Below are positions 7,964 through 17,211 of a stretch of 54,190 bases of DNA, piece by piece. The stretch covers positions 1 to 54,190 of the forward strand of contig CAZHHM010000009.1 of NCBI GenBank assembly GCA_964532225.1. The letters are read 5' to 3'. The stretch comes from CAZHHM01 sp964532225 (GTDB lineage Bacteria > Margulisbacteria > WOR-1 > JAKLHX01). The translations under genes and the position numbers were made by a program. The notes below the pieces were generated by a model. It worked only from the letters and a program-made list of their open reading frames with translations. It did no database searches and was not told the origin of the DNA. How positions within the stretch are numbered: the stretch's first letter is position 1; every line of letters begins with the position of its first letter.

Positions 7964-8638
7964 ATGGCAGATCTGGGAAAAAGGTCCGACTTCCACACGC
8001 ATTCGCTCCACAGCGACGGAGTGCTGCTGCCCAGCGAGGCGGCAAGGTACGCATGCGTCATGGGCTATAAGGCCTTTGCGATAACCGACCATGTGGACTT
8101 CTCTAACGTTGGCTCGGTCGTGCCCAAACTGGCTCTTTTTGCACGAAAGCACGGTCCGCTGCTAGGCATCAGGTTCTATCCCGGAGTGGAGGTCACTCAT
8201 GCCCATCCTGATCTGATAAAAGATATTGCCGAAACTGCCGTCGGGCTCGGCGCAAAGGTCATAGTCTGCCACGGAGAAACACCTTCCGAGCCGGTGATGA
8301 AAGGGACCAACAGGGCTGCGCTCGAACTGAAAGGCCTTGTCCACATCCTTGCCCACCCCGGGCTTATAACAGAAGAAGATGTGGAGCTGGCAAAAACGAA
8401 CAACATATTCCTTGAGATCTCAGCAAAACCCGCGCACAAACAGACCAACAGGCATGTTGCAGAGCTCGCCATGAAGATCGGGGCAAAGATGCTTGTAAAT
8501 ACCGACGCGCATGTGCCAGAGAGCTATATCGACCAGGAAAAGGCCTATGCCATTGCGATGGAGGCGGGAATGGACGAAAGAACGGCCATAGCGACCGTAA
8601 GGGACAATCCTGAAGAACTGATCGGCATCCTGGGTTAA
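7964..8638 (+). CDS. PHP domain phosphoesterase (histidinol-phosphatase-like)
   Basis: The 224-residue product carries the PHP metal-binding motifs in order: DFHTHSLHSDG near the N-terminus, ITDHVDFS, VICHGETPSEPV, LAHPGL and NTDAHVPESY. This fold binds two or three metal ions and hydrolyses phosphoesters. Proteins of this type are often named histidinol phosphate phosphatase, and hisD lies next door, but on the opposite strand and convergent (stops overlapping in TTAA), so the pairing is suggestive only. TTG 7961 could add one residue. No ribosome-binding site precedes the start. Confidence 0.85.
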   Translation: MADLGKRSDFHTHSLHSDGVLLPSEAARYACVMGYKAFAITDHVDFSNVGSVVPKLALFARKHGPLLGIRFYPGVEVTHAHPDLIKDIAETAVGLGAKVIVCHGETPSEPVMKGTNRAALELKGLVHILAHPGLITEEDVELAKTNNIFLEISAKPAHKQTNRHVAELAMKIGAKMLVNTDAHVPESYIDQEKAYAIAMEAGMDERTAIATVRDNPEELIGILG

Positions 8639-9819
8639 TCGAACCTTACTTTTATCGAGCCGGCATGTTTTTTGAGACCCTCGATATCAGCCATTTTCAC
8701 CACGTCATCCGCGACTTTTGACAGCGCCTGCTTGTTATAGCCGATGACGCTTTGTTTTTTTACAAAATCATATACACCCAGCGGAGACGAGAAGCGCGCG
8801 CTCCCGTCGGTAGGAAGGACATGGTTGGGACCTGCGATATAATCGCCCACCGCGACCGGCGAATAAGGCCCGAGAAATACCGCGCCTGCATTGCGGACAT
8901 CCTCAAGGAGCTTCTGCGGGCTTGCCACGACCAGTTCAAGGTGTTCAGGAGCGATATCGTTCGCTGTCTCAACTGCCTCTTTAAGGCTTTTTGCGTAGAT
9001 GAAGCTGCAGTTGCGGAGAGCCTTATCTTTTTTAAGCCTGAACTTCGTGTCCCGTATTATTTCCTTCGAGACGGATATCAATACCGCGGTCGACATCGGG
9101 TCATGCTCGGTCTGCGCGGCCATGTCGGCTGCAATGAAACGGACATCCGAGGTCTGGTCAGCGATGATAACAACATCGCTCGGCCCGGCCAGCTTGTCTA
9201 TCCCGACTGTCCCGTAAAGGAGCTTCTTCGCTGTCGTCACAAAGATGTTGCCCGGACCGACTATCTTGTCCACCCGCGGCACGGACCTGGTGCCAAAAGC
9301 AAGAGCTGCCACCGCCTGCGCCCCGCCTATCTTATAGACCTCGGCGATCCCTGCCTCTTTAGCAGCGACCAGCACATGGGGGTTTATTTTCCCGTCCTTT
9401 CCGGGAGGAGTGACCATCACTATCCTCGACACTCCCGCTATCGCGGCAGGCACCGCGTTCATGAGCACGGACGAAGGATACGCAGCCCTTCCACCGGGCA
9501 CATAAAGGCCAACTGCGTCCAGAGGGATGTTCCTCTGTCCGAGAACGACCTCGTCAGAGGTCACGGTGAACCATTTGTCGGGTTTTTGCTTTTCGTGATA
9601 GGCCTTAATGTTCTTAAGGGCTTTCCTGAGAGCTATCAGGAACTTCCAGTCGCAGACCTCTAGCGCTTCATCGAACTCCCTCTGCGACACTTTGATGTTC
9701 CTGGGCGTAAGACTGACCTTGTCGAACTTTTTTGTGTAGGCAAAAAGCGCTTTGTCCCCGCTTCTTCTTACATCCTCAATGATCTTCGAAACGGTCCGTT
9801 CGATCACGCTTTTCTTCAT
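8635..9819 (-). CDS. hisD: Histidinol dehydrogenase
   Basis: The 394-residue enzyme catalyses the last two steps of histidine synthesis, L-histidinol to L-histidine with two NAD+. Diagnostic segments: GGRAAYPSSVLMNAVPA, YKIGGAQAVAALAFGT, VGPGNIFVTTAKKL, the zinc ligands in AAQTEHDPMS, the catalytic Glu-His in IAPEHLEL, and the C-terminal histidine ligand in KKHAGSIKVRFD. It is somewhat shorter than typical HisD (about 430), mainly at the N-terminus. It is the last gene of a minus-strand operon whose other members deal with sugar activation and the cell envelope, so its presence there is unusual. Its ATG overlaps the preceding stop in ATGA. Confidence 0.95.
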   Translation of the reverse strand: MKKSVIERTVSKIIEDVRRSGDKALFAYTKKFDKVSLTPRNIKVSQREFDEALEVCDWKFLIALRKALKNIKAYHEKQKPDKWFTVTSDEVVLGQRNIPLDAVGLYVPGGRAAYPSSVLMNAVPAAIAGVSRIVMVTPPGKDGKINPHVLVAAKEAGIAEVYKIGGAQAVAALAFGTRSVPRVDKIVGPGNIFVTTAKKLLYGTVGIDKLAGPSDVVIIADQTSDVRFIAADMAAQTEHDPMSTAVLISVSKEIIRDTKFRLKKDKALRNCSFIYAKSLKEAVETANDIAPEHLELVVASPQKLLEDVRNAGAVFLGPYSPVAVGDYIAGPNHVLPTDGSARFSSPLGVYDFVKKQSVIGYNKQALSKVADDVVKMADIEGLKKHAGSIKVRFD

Positions 9820-10886
9820 AAAAGCCTTGACCCTTTCTTGACTATTGAATAATCGGCCAGGACTATCCCGTAAAGCATCTCCACATAATCCTCTATAATG
9901 CAGTTCTCCCCTACTATGCAGTTCTTCAGCTTTACGTCCTTGCCGATGATGGAATTCCTCATTATAACGGAATCCTCTACCATCGCGCTCTCGCTTACCC
10001 TGACGTTCTCTCCCAGAACGGAGTACTGATTTACCCTGCTGCCTTCAAGGATGTTCACATTGTTGCCTATCACCGACGGGCCTCTCAGCTTAGCCGAGGG
10101 GTGCACATTGACGTTCTCGCCGAAATAGACACCGTCCCGGCATGTACCGGGGATCACGGCCTCGACCTCTTTGTTGAGTATGTCCTTGTGCGCCTGCATG
10201 AACTTTTTCGGGCTGCCTATGTCCAGCCAGTATGCGTCGGAGACAACGGCGAACATCTTGTTCCTGTGCTTAAGGAGCTTGGGGAAAAGCTCCCTTTCGA
10301 ATGAATAGGGCTTACCCTCGGGGACATCCCTGAAAACTGACGGCTCGATAACATACAGGCCGGCGTTGATGTTGTTGGTCGTCACGCTTTCCCAGCTGGG
10401 CTTTTCGAGGAACTGCTTAACATAGCCCTTTTTTGCGCTGTCATCGTCCATAAGGACAAGACCGTACGGCGTCGGGTCCTCTACTTTGGTTAGCGTTATC
10501 GTCGCGAGCGCTTTTGAAGCGGTGTGGCTCTCGATTATCTCCCTGATGTTGAAGCCCGTAAGCACATCCCCGTTGAACACCACCATAGGCTCCCCGTCGA
10601 AGTACTTCTCGGCGTTCTTTACGGCTCCCGCGGTGCCCAGCGGATGCTCTTCGATAGAATAATAAAGCTTGACCCCCAGATCTTCGCCGTCGCCCAGAAG
10701 GTAGGACATGTTCTCCGACATATAGTGGAGGTTGAGCACTATCTCGCGGATCCCGTGCTTTTTCAGGAGTTCTATCTGATGGACAACAAAAGGTTTGTTA
10801 ACGACGTTCACCACCGGCTTTGGCCTGTTGTATGTTATCGGCCTCAGGCGGGTCCCGAGCCCGCCCGCGATTATTATCGCTTTCAT
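9816..10886 (-). CDS. Sugar nucleotidyltransferase (NDP-mannose/glucose pyrophosphorylase-like)
   Basis: The 356-residue product starts MKAIIIAGGLGTRLRPIT, the nucleotide-binding loop of sugar-1-phosphate nucleotidyltransferases, followed by NRPKPVV, FNGDVLTG and LDIGSPKKFMQAHKDIL. The last 100 residues are a left-handed beta-helix of hexapeptide repeats (VIGNNVNI, SVLGENVRV, SIIGKDVKL, IVGENCII), as in GDP-mannose pyrophosphorylases. It makes an NDP-sugar; the exact sugar is not settled by sequence. Start ATG 10886 overlaps the preceding stop as ATGA; the frame extends upstream to 10991 but that part lies inside the preceding gene. The adjacent phosphosugar isomerase supports a mannose or glucose activation route. 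Confidence 0.9.
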   Translation of the reverse strand: MKAIIIAGGLGTRLRPITYNRPKPVVNVVNKPFVVHQIELLKKHGIREIVLNLHYMSENMSYLLGDGEDLGVKLYYSIEEHPLGTAGAVKNAEKYFDGEPMVVFNGDVLTGFNIREIIESHTASKALATITLTKVEDPTPYGLVLMDDDSAKKGYVKQFLEKPSWESVTTNNINAGLYVIEPSVFRDVPEGKPYSFERELFPKLLKHRNKMFAVVSDAYWLDIGSPKKFMQAHKDILNKEVEAVIPGTCRDGVYFGENVNVHPSAKLRGPSVIGNNVNILEGSRVNQYSVLGENVRVSESAMVEDSVIMRNSIIGKDVKLKNCIVGENCIIEDYVEMLYGIVLADYSIVKKGSRLL

Positions 10887-11938
10887 GTTTTGGCAAGCTC
10901 CTTTTTCAGGTCTTCTATAGCGTCTACCGGTGTCGGGTCGTTTCCGGACAGCAGCGCCAGATAAACGCTGACCAGGTCGCCGAACAGACACAGATAAAGC
11001 ATGGACCCGAGAGGATCTCCGCCTTTTGAACCGACCTCATGGACACTACCGATGTTCCTTGAGATGATAGACCTCGTGATCTCTATCCTTTTAGAATTTC
11101 TCGCCCCTTCAAAACGGTCGCGCAGCATTATTACGGAATGCGTCTTGGATACTGAGCTTTGCGCCGCCAAGTTCACGATCTCATTGTGGTCGAGCTCCGG
11201 GAAAACAGCGCTTACAGCCGTCATTTTTGAATTTTCGTTGAACTGGCATTTCCACCTGTATGCCGCAGCATCGGAATACGGCTGGGTCCCCATCACGACC
11301 GGCACCCTGCCTGCAAGAGAGGCGGCAAGCCGTTTAGCGGGGTTTCTGTCCGCCGGCACTTCCGGCCCGAGCTCTTTCAGCGAATCCGAAAGGAGCGCTG
11401 CCGTGCTGAAGACATCTGCGTCGCTTAACTTAAGAATCCCGTAAGATGAGAGCACCCTTAACATTGATGACAGAAGAACAGGCAGGGCTGCCCTGGGAGG
11501 GAGCCCTTTTTTCACCTTTATAACGTCAAGTCCTTTTTCCGAGCAAACGTTTTCCATTTTGCCTCCCGACGTGATGCACGCTATCGCGCAGCCTTTGTCG
11601 AGAGCTTGAGAAAGGACGCTAAGGGTCTCTTCTGTATTGCCCGAATAGCTCGGGCAGACCAGAAGCGTATTCTTTCCGGCGTAACCGGGCAGGTCGTATC
11701 CTCTTACTACAGCAGCAGGAACTTTTCCGCCAAGCATGAGCCTGGACGCGATCTCTCCTCCAAAGGCCGAGCCTCCCATTCCGGTAAATATGACATTTGA
11801 TATTCCTGCCCCGTCCCTGTTCGGGAAAGTTGCGCTTGAGGCCCACGAGTCCTTGAGCATATCAGGGAACTGAGTTACCAGCCCGAGCATTCCGCTCTTA
11901 TCCGTCCGCTTCATTCCGTCAATATCGTCCAAGATCAT
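10883..11938 (-). CDS. Bifunctional phosphoglucose/phosphomannose isomerase (SIS domain)
   Basis: The 351-residue product has two SIS-type sugar isomerase halves. Seen: FTGMGGSAFGGEIASRL, CPSYSGNTEETLSVL and ACITSGGKM in the first half, matching the family of bifunctional glucose-6-phosphate/mannose-6-phosphate isomerases common in archaea and some bacteria. It interconverts fructose-6-P with glucose-6-P or mannose-6-P. It lies directly upstream of, and overlaps by four bases, a sugar nucleotidyltransferase, so the pair may feed an NDP-sugar for surface glycans. It could also be the organism's only phosphoglucose isomerase. Confidence 0.88.
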   Translation of the reverse strand: MILDDIDGMKRTDKSGMLGLVTQFPDMLKDSWASSATFPNRDGAGISNVIFTGMGGSAFGGEIASRLMLGGKVPAAVVRGYDLPGYAGKNTLLVCPSYSGNTEETLSVLSQALDKGCAIACITSGGKMENVCSEKGLDVIKVKKGLPPRAALPVLLSSMLRVLSSYGILKLSDADVFSTAALLSDSLKELGPEVPADRNPAKRLAASLAGRVPVVMGTQPYSDAAAYRWKCQFNENSKMTAVSAVFPELDHNEIVNLAAQSSVSKTHSVIMLRDRFEGARNSKRIEITRSIISRNIGSVHEVGSKGGDPLGSMLYLCLFGDLVSVYLALLSGNDPTPVDAIEDLKKELAKT

Positions 11939-13212
11939 TTCTTTTTGCCTTTCGCGCCGTTCTCGTCCTTAGGGACATACTTTGGGACCTTTTCACCTTT
12001 TATCTTCTTTTTCAGGATCTCGACCGCTTTTTTCAGCTGCGGGTCCTTGTCATCGCCGTACATGTAATCAGGCATGTTCTTTTCGTCAAAGGCCTCTTCT
12101 GACCCGTTCTCCTGTTTTTCAAAACCGGTCAAAGCCTCGACATCGGGGAATATGCCTTTTTTTGATATATCATGTCCCGCAGGAGTAAGGTATTTCGCTA
12201 TTGTGACAAGCAGGGCGGAACCGTCCGACAGCTGTTTTACGCTTTGGACAGAAGCCTTGCCGAAAGACTTGTACCCTACGATGGTCGCAACGTCATTGTC
12301 GCGCAGAGCGCCTGCAAGGATCTCAGAAGCGGACGCGCTGCCTTCATTTATCAGCAGCACTACAGGGCGGTCCCAGAGCCTCCGCCCCTCGGACTTGATC
12401 GCTTCTTTATTGCCGTTCCTGTCCACCGTATAGACGATAACGCTTCCTTCATCTATGAACATGCTGGATGTGTCGGCGGCATTTGAAAGCAGTCCGCCGC
12501 CGTTGCCTCTCACGTCAAGTACCAGTCCGACCGCATCCTTTCTGGTAACGAAATTGAGCGCGTTCTTCATTTCATCGCTCTCGTTCAGGTTCTCGAAAGT
12601 ATTGAGCCGGATATAACCGATATTGCCTTTGAGCATTTTACGCTCAACGCTCTTTACGACGATCTTTGCCCTTATCAGGTTGAACTCCCTGGGTTTCTTC
12701 TCTGATCCTCTCTGCACGCCTATCTTTACCAAGGTCCCCCTTGGCCCGCGTATCATGCTTACCGCCTCATCAAGCGACATGTCCTTTGTTGACTTGCCGT
12801 CGATGGATATTATCGCGTCCCCTGTCTTCATGCCGGCCTTGAACGCCGGGGTGTCGGGTATCGGGGAGATCACGGTTATGTTCTTGCCTCTGATACCGAT
12901 ATAGATGCCTATGCCGGAATAGGACCCGCTCATCCTCATTTTCATCTCTTTGAAGGATTTGGGCTCCATGAACCTGGTATACGGGTCGTCGAGAGATTCA
13001 AGCATTCCCCGAATCGCGCCGTACATCAGCTTGGTATTGTCGGTGTCCTTCTCGATATAGTCGGTCTTAAGGATGTCCACGACCTGGAAAAAGACCTGAA
13101 GTTTGCTGTTGAGGTCGTCAAGGGCCTTTACTCCCTGAAAGACGCCAAGAACTACAAGGACAACTGATATGCCAAGCAGTATTTTGTTAAGATTGTTGCC
13201 CATTTTTCGCAT
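11935..13212 (-). CDS. ctpA: C-terminal processing peptidase, S41 family
   Basis: The roughly 425-residue protein has an N-terminal signal anchor (LNKILLGISVVLVVLGVFQG), a region with YIEKDTDNTKLMYGAIRGML, a PDZ domain (about 95-175, with KSTKDMSLDEAVSMIRGPRG), then the S41 protease core. The catalytic serine is in NEGSASASEILAG and the lysine in YKSFGKASVQ, a Ser-Lys dyad. Such proteases trim envelope proteins and often regulate peptidoglycan hydrolases; its upstream neighbour, an EnvC-like factor, fits that. ATG 13212 overlaps the upstream stop as TGATG; TTG 13215 and ATG 13203 are alternative starts. The C-terminal tail is Lys-rich. Confidence 0.93.
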   Translation of the reverse strand: MRKMGNNLNKILLGISVVLVVLGVFQGVKALDDLNSKLQVFFQVVDILKTDYIEKDTDNTKLMYGAIRGMLESLDDPYTRFMEPKSFKEMKMRMSGSYSGIGIYIGIRGKNITVISPIPDTPAFKAGMKTGDAIISIDGKSTKDMSLDEAVSMIRGPRGTLVKIGVQRGSEKKPREFNLIRAKIVVKSVERKMLKGNIGYIRLNTFENLNESDEMKNALNFVTRKDAVGLVLDVRGNGGGLLSNAADTSSMFIDEGSVIVYTVDRNGNKEAIKSEGRRLWDRPVVLLINEGSASASEILAGALRDNDVATIVGYKSFGKASVQSVKQLSDGSALLVTIAKYLTPAGHDISKKGIFPDVEALTGFEKQENGSEEAFDEKNMPDYMYGDDKDPQLKKAVEILKKKIKGEKVPKYVPKDENGAKGKKK

Positions 13213-14354
13213 CAATTAAGCCACCTTATCGGGTTCTGAGGCGTTCCGTTCACCCTGACCTCAAAATGCAGATGAGGCCCCGTGGAATATCCCGTTGACC
13301 CTACCAGACCTACGACCTGGCCCTTCTTTATGCCCTGGTCCTTTTGCACATATATCCTTGACAGATGCGCATAAACAGTAGTGATCCCTTTACCGTGGTC
13401 GATGATGATCGCTTTTCCGTAGCCGTCCCACCAGCCGGTAAAGATGATCTCGCCGCTGTCAGCCGCAAGTATCGGGGTCCCGTACGAATTGGCTATATCC
13501 AGCCCTGTATGCCTGTGATATCTCCTTGAGAACGGGCTCCTGCGGTATCCGAATACTGAGGTAATTCTACCACGCAGAGGCCAGACGAACGTCCCTGTAC
13601 CCCTTGTGGCCAGCTCTTTCCGTCCCCGTTCGGCCATGATCTTTTTTATCATGTCCTCGATCTGGTTCGATGTCTCTTCAAGCACGGCCAGCTTGCTTTC
13701 GTACTCTTTGCGTCTTCTTTCAAGCTGTTTGTAAAGCACGTTCTTTTCTTCGGCCTGTCTCTCCATATAGGTCTTTTTGGTCTCTATCACCCTTGCGAGC
13801 TGTTTGATCTCGGTAGTGACGCCTTCGAGCTCCTGCTTGTTCCTGTTTATCCTGTTCTGCTCGTCGGTTATCATGCGCACCAGCCCCGCGTCGCGTCCCA
13901 TGAGCTTTTCAAAATAATATGATTTGTTGATGAAATTGGAAAGGCTGTCCGAAGAGAACAGCATTTCAAGGAAATTGACCCCTCCGTTCTTGTATATCTC
14001 CTTCAGTCTTCTTGAAAGAAGGTCGCTCCTTGCTTTCAGTTTTGTGGAGGCGTCGTTCAGGGAGGTCTTCAGGAAATCGAGGCGCCTTTCATTGGTCTTG
14101 ATCTGGCCAGTCGCGCGGTCAAGCTGGCCGGACGTCCTTCGTATCTCCTTGTTGATGACGGTAAGGCGGTGCATAACGTCCTGCTCCTGCCTTTTCGTGC
14201 GTATGAGGTTCATCCGGTGCTTGCTGATCTCTTTGTAGACCTTGTCAAGCTCTTCCTGTTTTTCCTTCAGGGGGTCATCGTTAGACAATACAGGGGCAGC
14301 GGTCACGGACAGCAGAAGTAATATATATAATATAGCTTTTATAGCGGTCTTCAC
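13212..14354 (-). CDS. EnvC-like murein hydrolase activator, M23 domain
   Basis: The 380-residue product has a signal peptide (ILYILLLLSVTAAPVLS), a long coiled coil to about residue 250, and a C-terminal M23/LytM domain. That domain keeps HRHTGLDIA, YGKAIIIDHG and GPHLHFEVRVNGTPQNP, including the His and Asp residues that bind zinc in active M23 enzymes, so unlike E. coli EnvC it may itself be a peptidase. It should act in the periplasm in peptidoglycan remodelling at division. The start is GTG 14354. It heads a run of five overlapping genes ending in hisD. Confidence 0.9.
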   Translation of the reverse strand: MKTAIKAILYILLLLSVTAAPVLSNDDPLKEKQEELDKVYKEISKHRMNLIRTKRQEQDVMHRLTVINKEIRRTSGQLDRATGQIKTNERRLDFLKTSLNDASTKLKARSDLLSRRLKEIYKNGGVNFLEMLFSSDSLSNFINKSYYFEKLMGRDAGLVRMITDEQNRINRNKQELEGVTTEIKQLARVIETKKTYMERQAEEKNVLYKQLERRRKEYESKLAVLEETSNQIEDMIKKIMAERGRKELATRGTGTFVWPLRGRITSVFGYRRSPFSRRYHRHTGLDIANSYGTPILAADSGEIIFTGWWDGYGKAIIIDHGKGITTVYAHLSRIYVQKDQGIKKGQVVGLVGSTGYSTGPHLHFEVRVNGTPQNPIRWLN

Positions 14355-14380
14355 TATATAAATGTTATCACGAATACCCG

Positions 14381-15124
14381 TTAAAAGACGTATCCGTACC
14401 CGATGTTAATGTTCAATCCCTTTAAGGCAGGGATGGCGGCACTGTCGACATATTTAAGCCCGCAGTAGCCTATCTCCCCGAAAAGGACCCCCAGCCCCTC
14501 GATGTAGCTTGAGCCGCCGATGAAGGCCTCCACACCGTATTTCCCTGTCCTGGCCTCGTTGACCTTTACAGGGACCATATAGGTCGACCCGATATACCAG
14601 TCACCGGGAAGTCTTAATCTTGAGGCAATACTGTTAATGGACAGAGTACCGCCCAATTTCATATTGAGGACACGGACATTATCATTGCCTCTCGGGTTGG
14701 TACCGGAAATGAAGTCTGTCCCTATCCTCACTTTGGCTCCCGGTATCATCCCTGATATCGACCAGTCCATTTCAGCAGCAGCGCTGAATAGCCCTGCCGT
14801 CATGCCAGTTTTTACGTTAAGAGAGCTGTAGCCCGAGTCGGCATATGACGCGGCAGGCCTTGTTCTGTGGGCGACCGGGGCCGGGGCGGGAGGGAACCAG
14901 GGCGCGGATGACGGTATCTCTATTACCGTTCTTTTGATCACGGTCTTTTTGACCGGGGCTTTCTTTGCCGGTTTTTTTACTGCTGCCTTCTTATGCAATT
15001 TTTTTATTTGTTTAGCGATCTTCTTTGACGGCTTGTTAACTTTCTTTTTCTGGACCGCGAGAACATCGCCGGCAGAAGCAAGCAGGAATATGACAGCCGT
15101 TAATAGCAGAAACGTTCTTTTCAT
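14381..15124 (-). CDS. Secreted protein with Lys/Ala/Pro-rich linker and barrel-like domain
   Basis: I do not recognise a named family. The 247-residue product has a clear signal peptide (MKRTFLLLTAVIFLLASAG, cut near ALA). A basic stretch full of KKAAVKKPAKKAPVKK-type repeats (about 25-70) follows, then a Pro-rich linker. The C-terminal domain of about 150 residues has alternating, glycine-rich strands ending in GYGYVF; the final aromatic residue is typical of outer-membrane barrels. A good ribosome-binding site, GGGAGG, precedes ATG 15124. The basic linker might bind peptidoglycan or LPS phosphates, which is inference. It lies between btuB and the envC operon. Confidence 0.7.
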   Translation of the reverse strand: MKRTFLLLTAVIFLLASAGDVLAVQKKKVNKPSKKIAKQIKKLHKKAAVKKPAKKAPVKKTVIKRTVIEIPSSAPWFPPAPAPVAHRTRPAASYADSGYSSLNVKTGMTAGLFSAAAEMDWSISGMIPGAKVRIGTDFISGTNPRGNDNVRVLNMKLGGTLSINSIASRLRLPGDWYIGSTYMVPVKVNEARTGKYGVEAFIGGSSYIEGLGVLFGEIGYCGLKYVDSAAIPALKGLNINIGYGYVF

Positions 15125-15167
15125 GGTTACCTCCCGTACTATTAGGATTTTATCATCCCAATTGCCG

Positions 15168-17006
15168 TTAAAAACCCAGCTTTGCCGTGATCTGATAGGT
15201 CCTGCCCGGCATGGGGTATCCTCTTTCTTTCCAGTCGGCCGGGCTTGTCCCTACTGACTCATAGTACTTCTCATCTGTCAGGTTGTGTATGCCTACATCT
15301 ATCTGTGCGCTTCCGAGGTCCCATCCCATATCGACGTCCATGACAGTGTGCGAAGGGATGACCTTGGTGTTGCCGGCATCATAGTACACATCTGGCGCGA
15401 ACCTTCCCGATAGGTTCATAAAGAACTTCTCGTCGCCGAGGAAAAGCTTGGCCCCTGCTTTCTGTGCCGGGCTGTATGGCAGGACCCTGCCGGTACCGGC
15501 ATCTATCGCGTTCTCGGCATTAAGGTCGAGGCTGAGCCGTACGTTCTTTGCAAGGTCTTTCTTCACTTCCAGGACGGCTCCTTCCACCTTTGCCCTGTCG
15601 ATATTGACCGGCTGCCAGGTCCAAGGGCCGGTCTGCGCCCATCGGATCATGTCGTTCAGCTCGTTCCTGTAAAGGTTGAGAGAAAAGATCTCGTTGCTGA
15701 ATGTCAGGTTCGCGCTCAGCGACCTTTCCGGCTTCAGGTTTTGATTGCCGAACGACCCGAAAGAAGGATCGTTCCAGTAAAGTTCGTTCATGGTAGGCGC
15801 GCGGAACGCGGTCGCCACGGAAAATGCAAGTCTGCTGCCTCCGGCAATGTTGTAGATAATGCCGGCCCTCGGATTAAGAGAGCTGCCGTATGCAGTATTT
15901 TGGTCATAGCGGACCCCAAGGTATGAGGAAACTGGATGTCCGATCCCAGCCTCGAAATTAAAATATGCCGAATCGTTCCTCGCGTACTTGTCCCCGACCT
16001 TCGGGCTTATACCGAGATCGGCCCTTGTCTCCGCTCCAAGCACCATTTTTGCCGATCTGTTCAGAGGCCATGAATAGTTGATGTCTGCCCCGGTAGACCT
16101 GCTCTCGTATGTATCATCCGTAAATGACCCTCTTATGAACCAGTCCTCGTATCTCACCTGTTCTTTGCTGTTGTTCGCGTACACAGTAAGACTTGCCGGA
16201 TCATCCGCTCTGCCTCCTATCCTGACCGAATAGTTCTCGTATCTGTCTTTTTGCCTGTCCCCCGGAAGCGAGGCACTGGTCCTGTCCGTGTCATTTGCAG
16301 GAACGCCCGGATTTCCCCTTTCGGAATCGGCAACACTAAGGTCGATTTTTATCAGGTCCGTGATGCTTCCCTGATAAGATATCTTTGCCTGTTTGTAATC
16401 CCCGTTCTGCCTGAACCCGTCCGTCCTTTCGGAATGAACGGTGAAGCCTCCCGTCCGGCCGCCCAGCGAGGTCGCTATGTTCGCTGTAAAAGACGCCAAC
16501 CCGTAAGAACCGGACCGGTAAGCCATGGCAAGAGGCCTGTCGGACGGGCTTTCGGTGATTATGTTGACCACCCCGCCTACTGCGTCAGCACCGTACAGCG
16601 AAGACGCGGATTCGTCGACTATCTCGATCCTCTTGACGTTATCCGTGCTTATATCGGCAAGGTCCACAAGTCCTAGAAGAGTGGAGTTGACCCTTGTCCC
16701 GTTAATCAGTACAAGGAGCTGCTGTCCTGAAGCGTTCTTCAGCCTGAAAGTCGATATGCCGCCTGCGCCTCCGTTGCTCTTGATGTATATGCCGGGGACC
16801 TTTTTGAGGACATCAGAGACCGATCCCGCGCCGGAATACCTGATCTCCTCTTGAGTGACCGACCTTATCCTCATAGGCGACTGCCAGGCTGGCTGGAGCC
16901 GTTTTGTTGCTGTGACGACCACCTCATAACCGAAGAACACGGGGGCATCGAACGCGAAAGAAACAGAGGGGAGCAGGAGCATAAGCAGGCAAAGGAGCTT
17001 TTTCAT
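15168..17006 (-). CDS. btuB: TonB-dependent receptor, BtuB-like
   Basis: The 612-residue protein has a signal peptide (MKKLLCLLMLLLPSVSFA), a TonB box-like EVVVTATK just after it, and a plug domain (SVSDVLKKVPGIYIKSNGG, RIEIVDESASSLYGADAVGGVVNIIT). A 22-strand-type barrel follows with TAFRAPTMNELYW, NLKPERS and a terminal aromatic residue (KLGF). The length and the cobalamin riboswitch directly upstream point to import of vitamin B12 or another corrinoid across the outer membrane, powered by TonB-ExbBD; none of those partners is in this window. AAGGTG before ATG 17006 is the ribosome-binding site. No inner-membrane BtuCDF genes are next to it. Confidence 0.93.
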   Translation of the reverse strand: MKKLLCLLMLLLPSVSFAFDAPVFFGYEVVVTATKRLQPAWQSPMRIRSVTQEEIRYSGAGSVSDVLKKVPGIYIKSNGGAGGISTFRLKNASGQQLLVLINGTRVNSTLLGLVDLADISTDNVKRIEIVDESASSLYGADAVGGVVNIITESPSDRPLAMAYRSGSYGLASFTANIATSLGGRTGGFTVHSERTDGFRQNGDYKQAKISYQGSITDLIKIDLSVADSERGNPGVPANDTDRTSASLPGDRQKDRYENYSVRIGGRADDPASLTVYANNSKEQVRYEDWFIRGSFTDDTYESRSTGADINYSWPLNRSAKMVLGAETRADLGISPKVGDKYARNDSAYFNFEAGIGHPVSSYLGVRYDQNTAYGSSLNPRAGIIYNIAGGSRLAFSVATAFRAPTMNELYWNDPSFGSFGNQNLKPERSLSANLTFSNEIFSLNLYRNELNDMIRWAQTGPWTWQPVNIDRAKVEGAVLEVKKDLAKNVRLSLDLNAENAIDAGTGRVLPYSPAQKAGAKLFLGDEKFFMNLSGRFAPDVYYDAGNTKVIPSHTVMDVDMGWDLGSAQIDVGIHNLTDEKYYESVGTSPADWKERGYPMPGRTYQITAKLGF

Positions 17007-17042
17007 CGGTACACCTTACCCTTTCCACGAGGTTTGTGTAAT

Positions 17043-17205
17043 ACTATGCAGGCAAGGTTTTCTGACTTATGTCCTTTTTCATCCGCCTTCTCACCCCTTT
17101 TTACAGGGATAATGGCTGTTGGATGGAATGGCCTCCGGTCAGGCCGGACCTTACAGCGCCGGGAGCGTTCCCGATTTTTAACGGGATTCCCTCCTCCTGC
17201 ACGCA
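17043..17205 (-). ncRNA. Cobalamin riboswitch
   Basis: On the minus strand, in order: a GC-rich first stem, GGAATCCCGTTAAAAATCGG, then CGCTCCCGGCGCTGTAAG (the family's conserved CCCGCCACTGT block), a variable GGTCCGGCC hairpin, AACAGCCATTA, and near the 3' end GACATAAGTCAGAAAACC followed by TTGCC. These are the conserved blocks of the B12 (adenosylcobalamin) riboswitch class. It ends about 37 bases before the btuB start, where it can hide the ribosome-binding site when cobalamin is bound. Edges are approximate. Confidence 0.93.
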
Positions 17206-17211
17206 GAATGA

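Noticed and set aside
8752..9663. 303-codon open frame opposite hisD
   Set aside because: Antisense to hisD, Arg/His-rich shadow translation with no recognisable domain.
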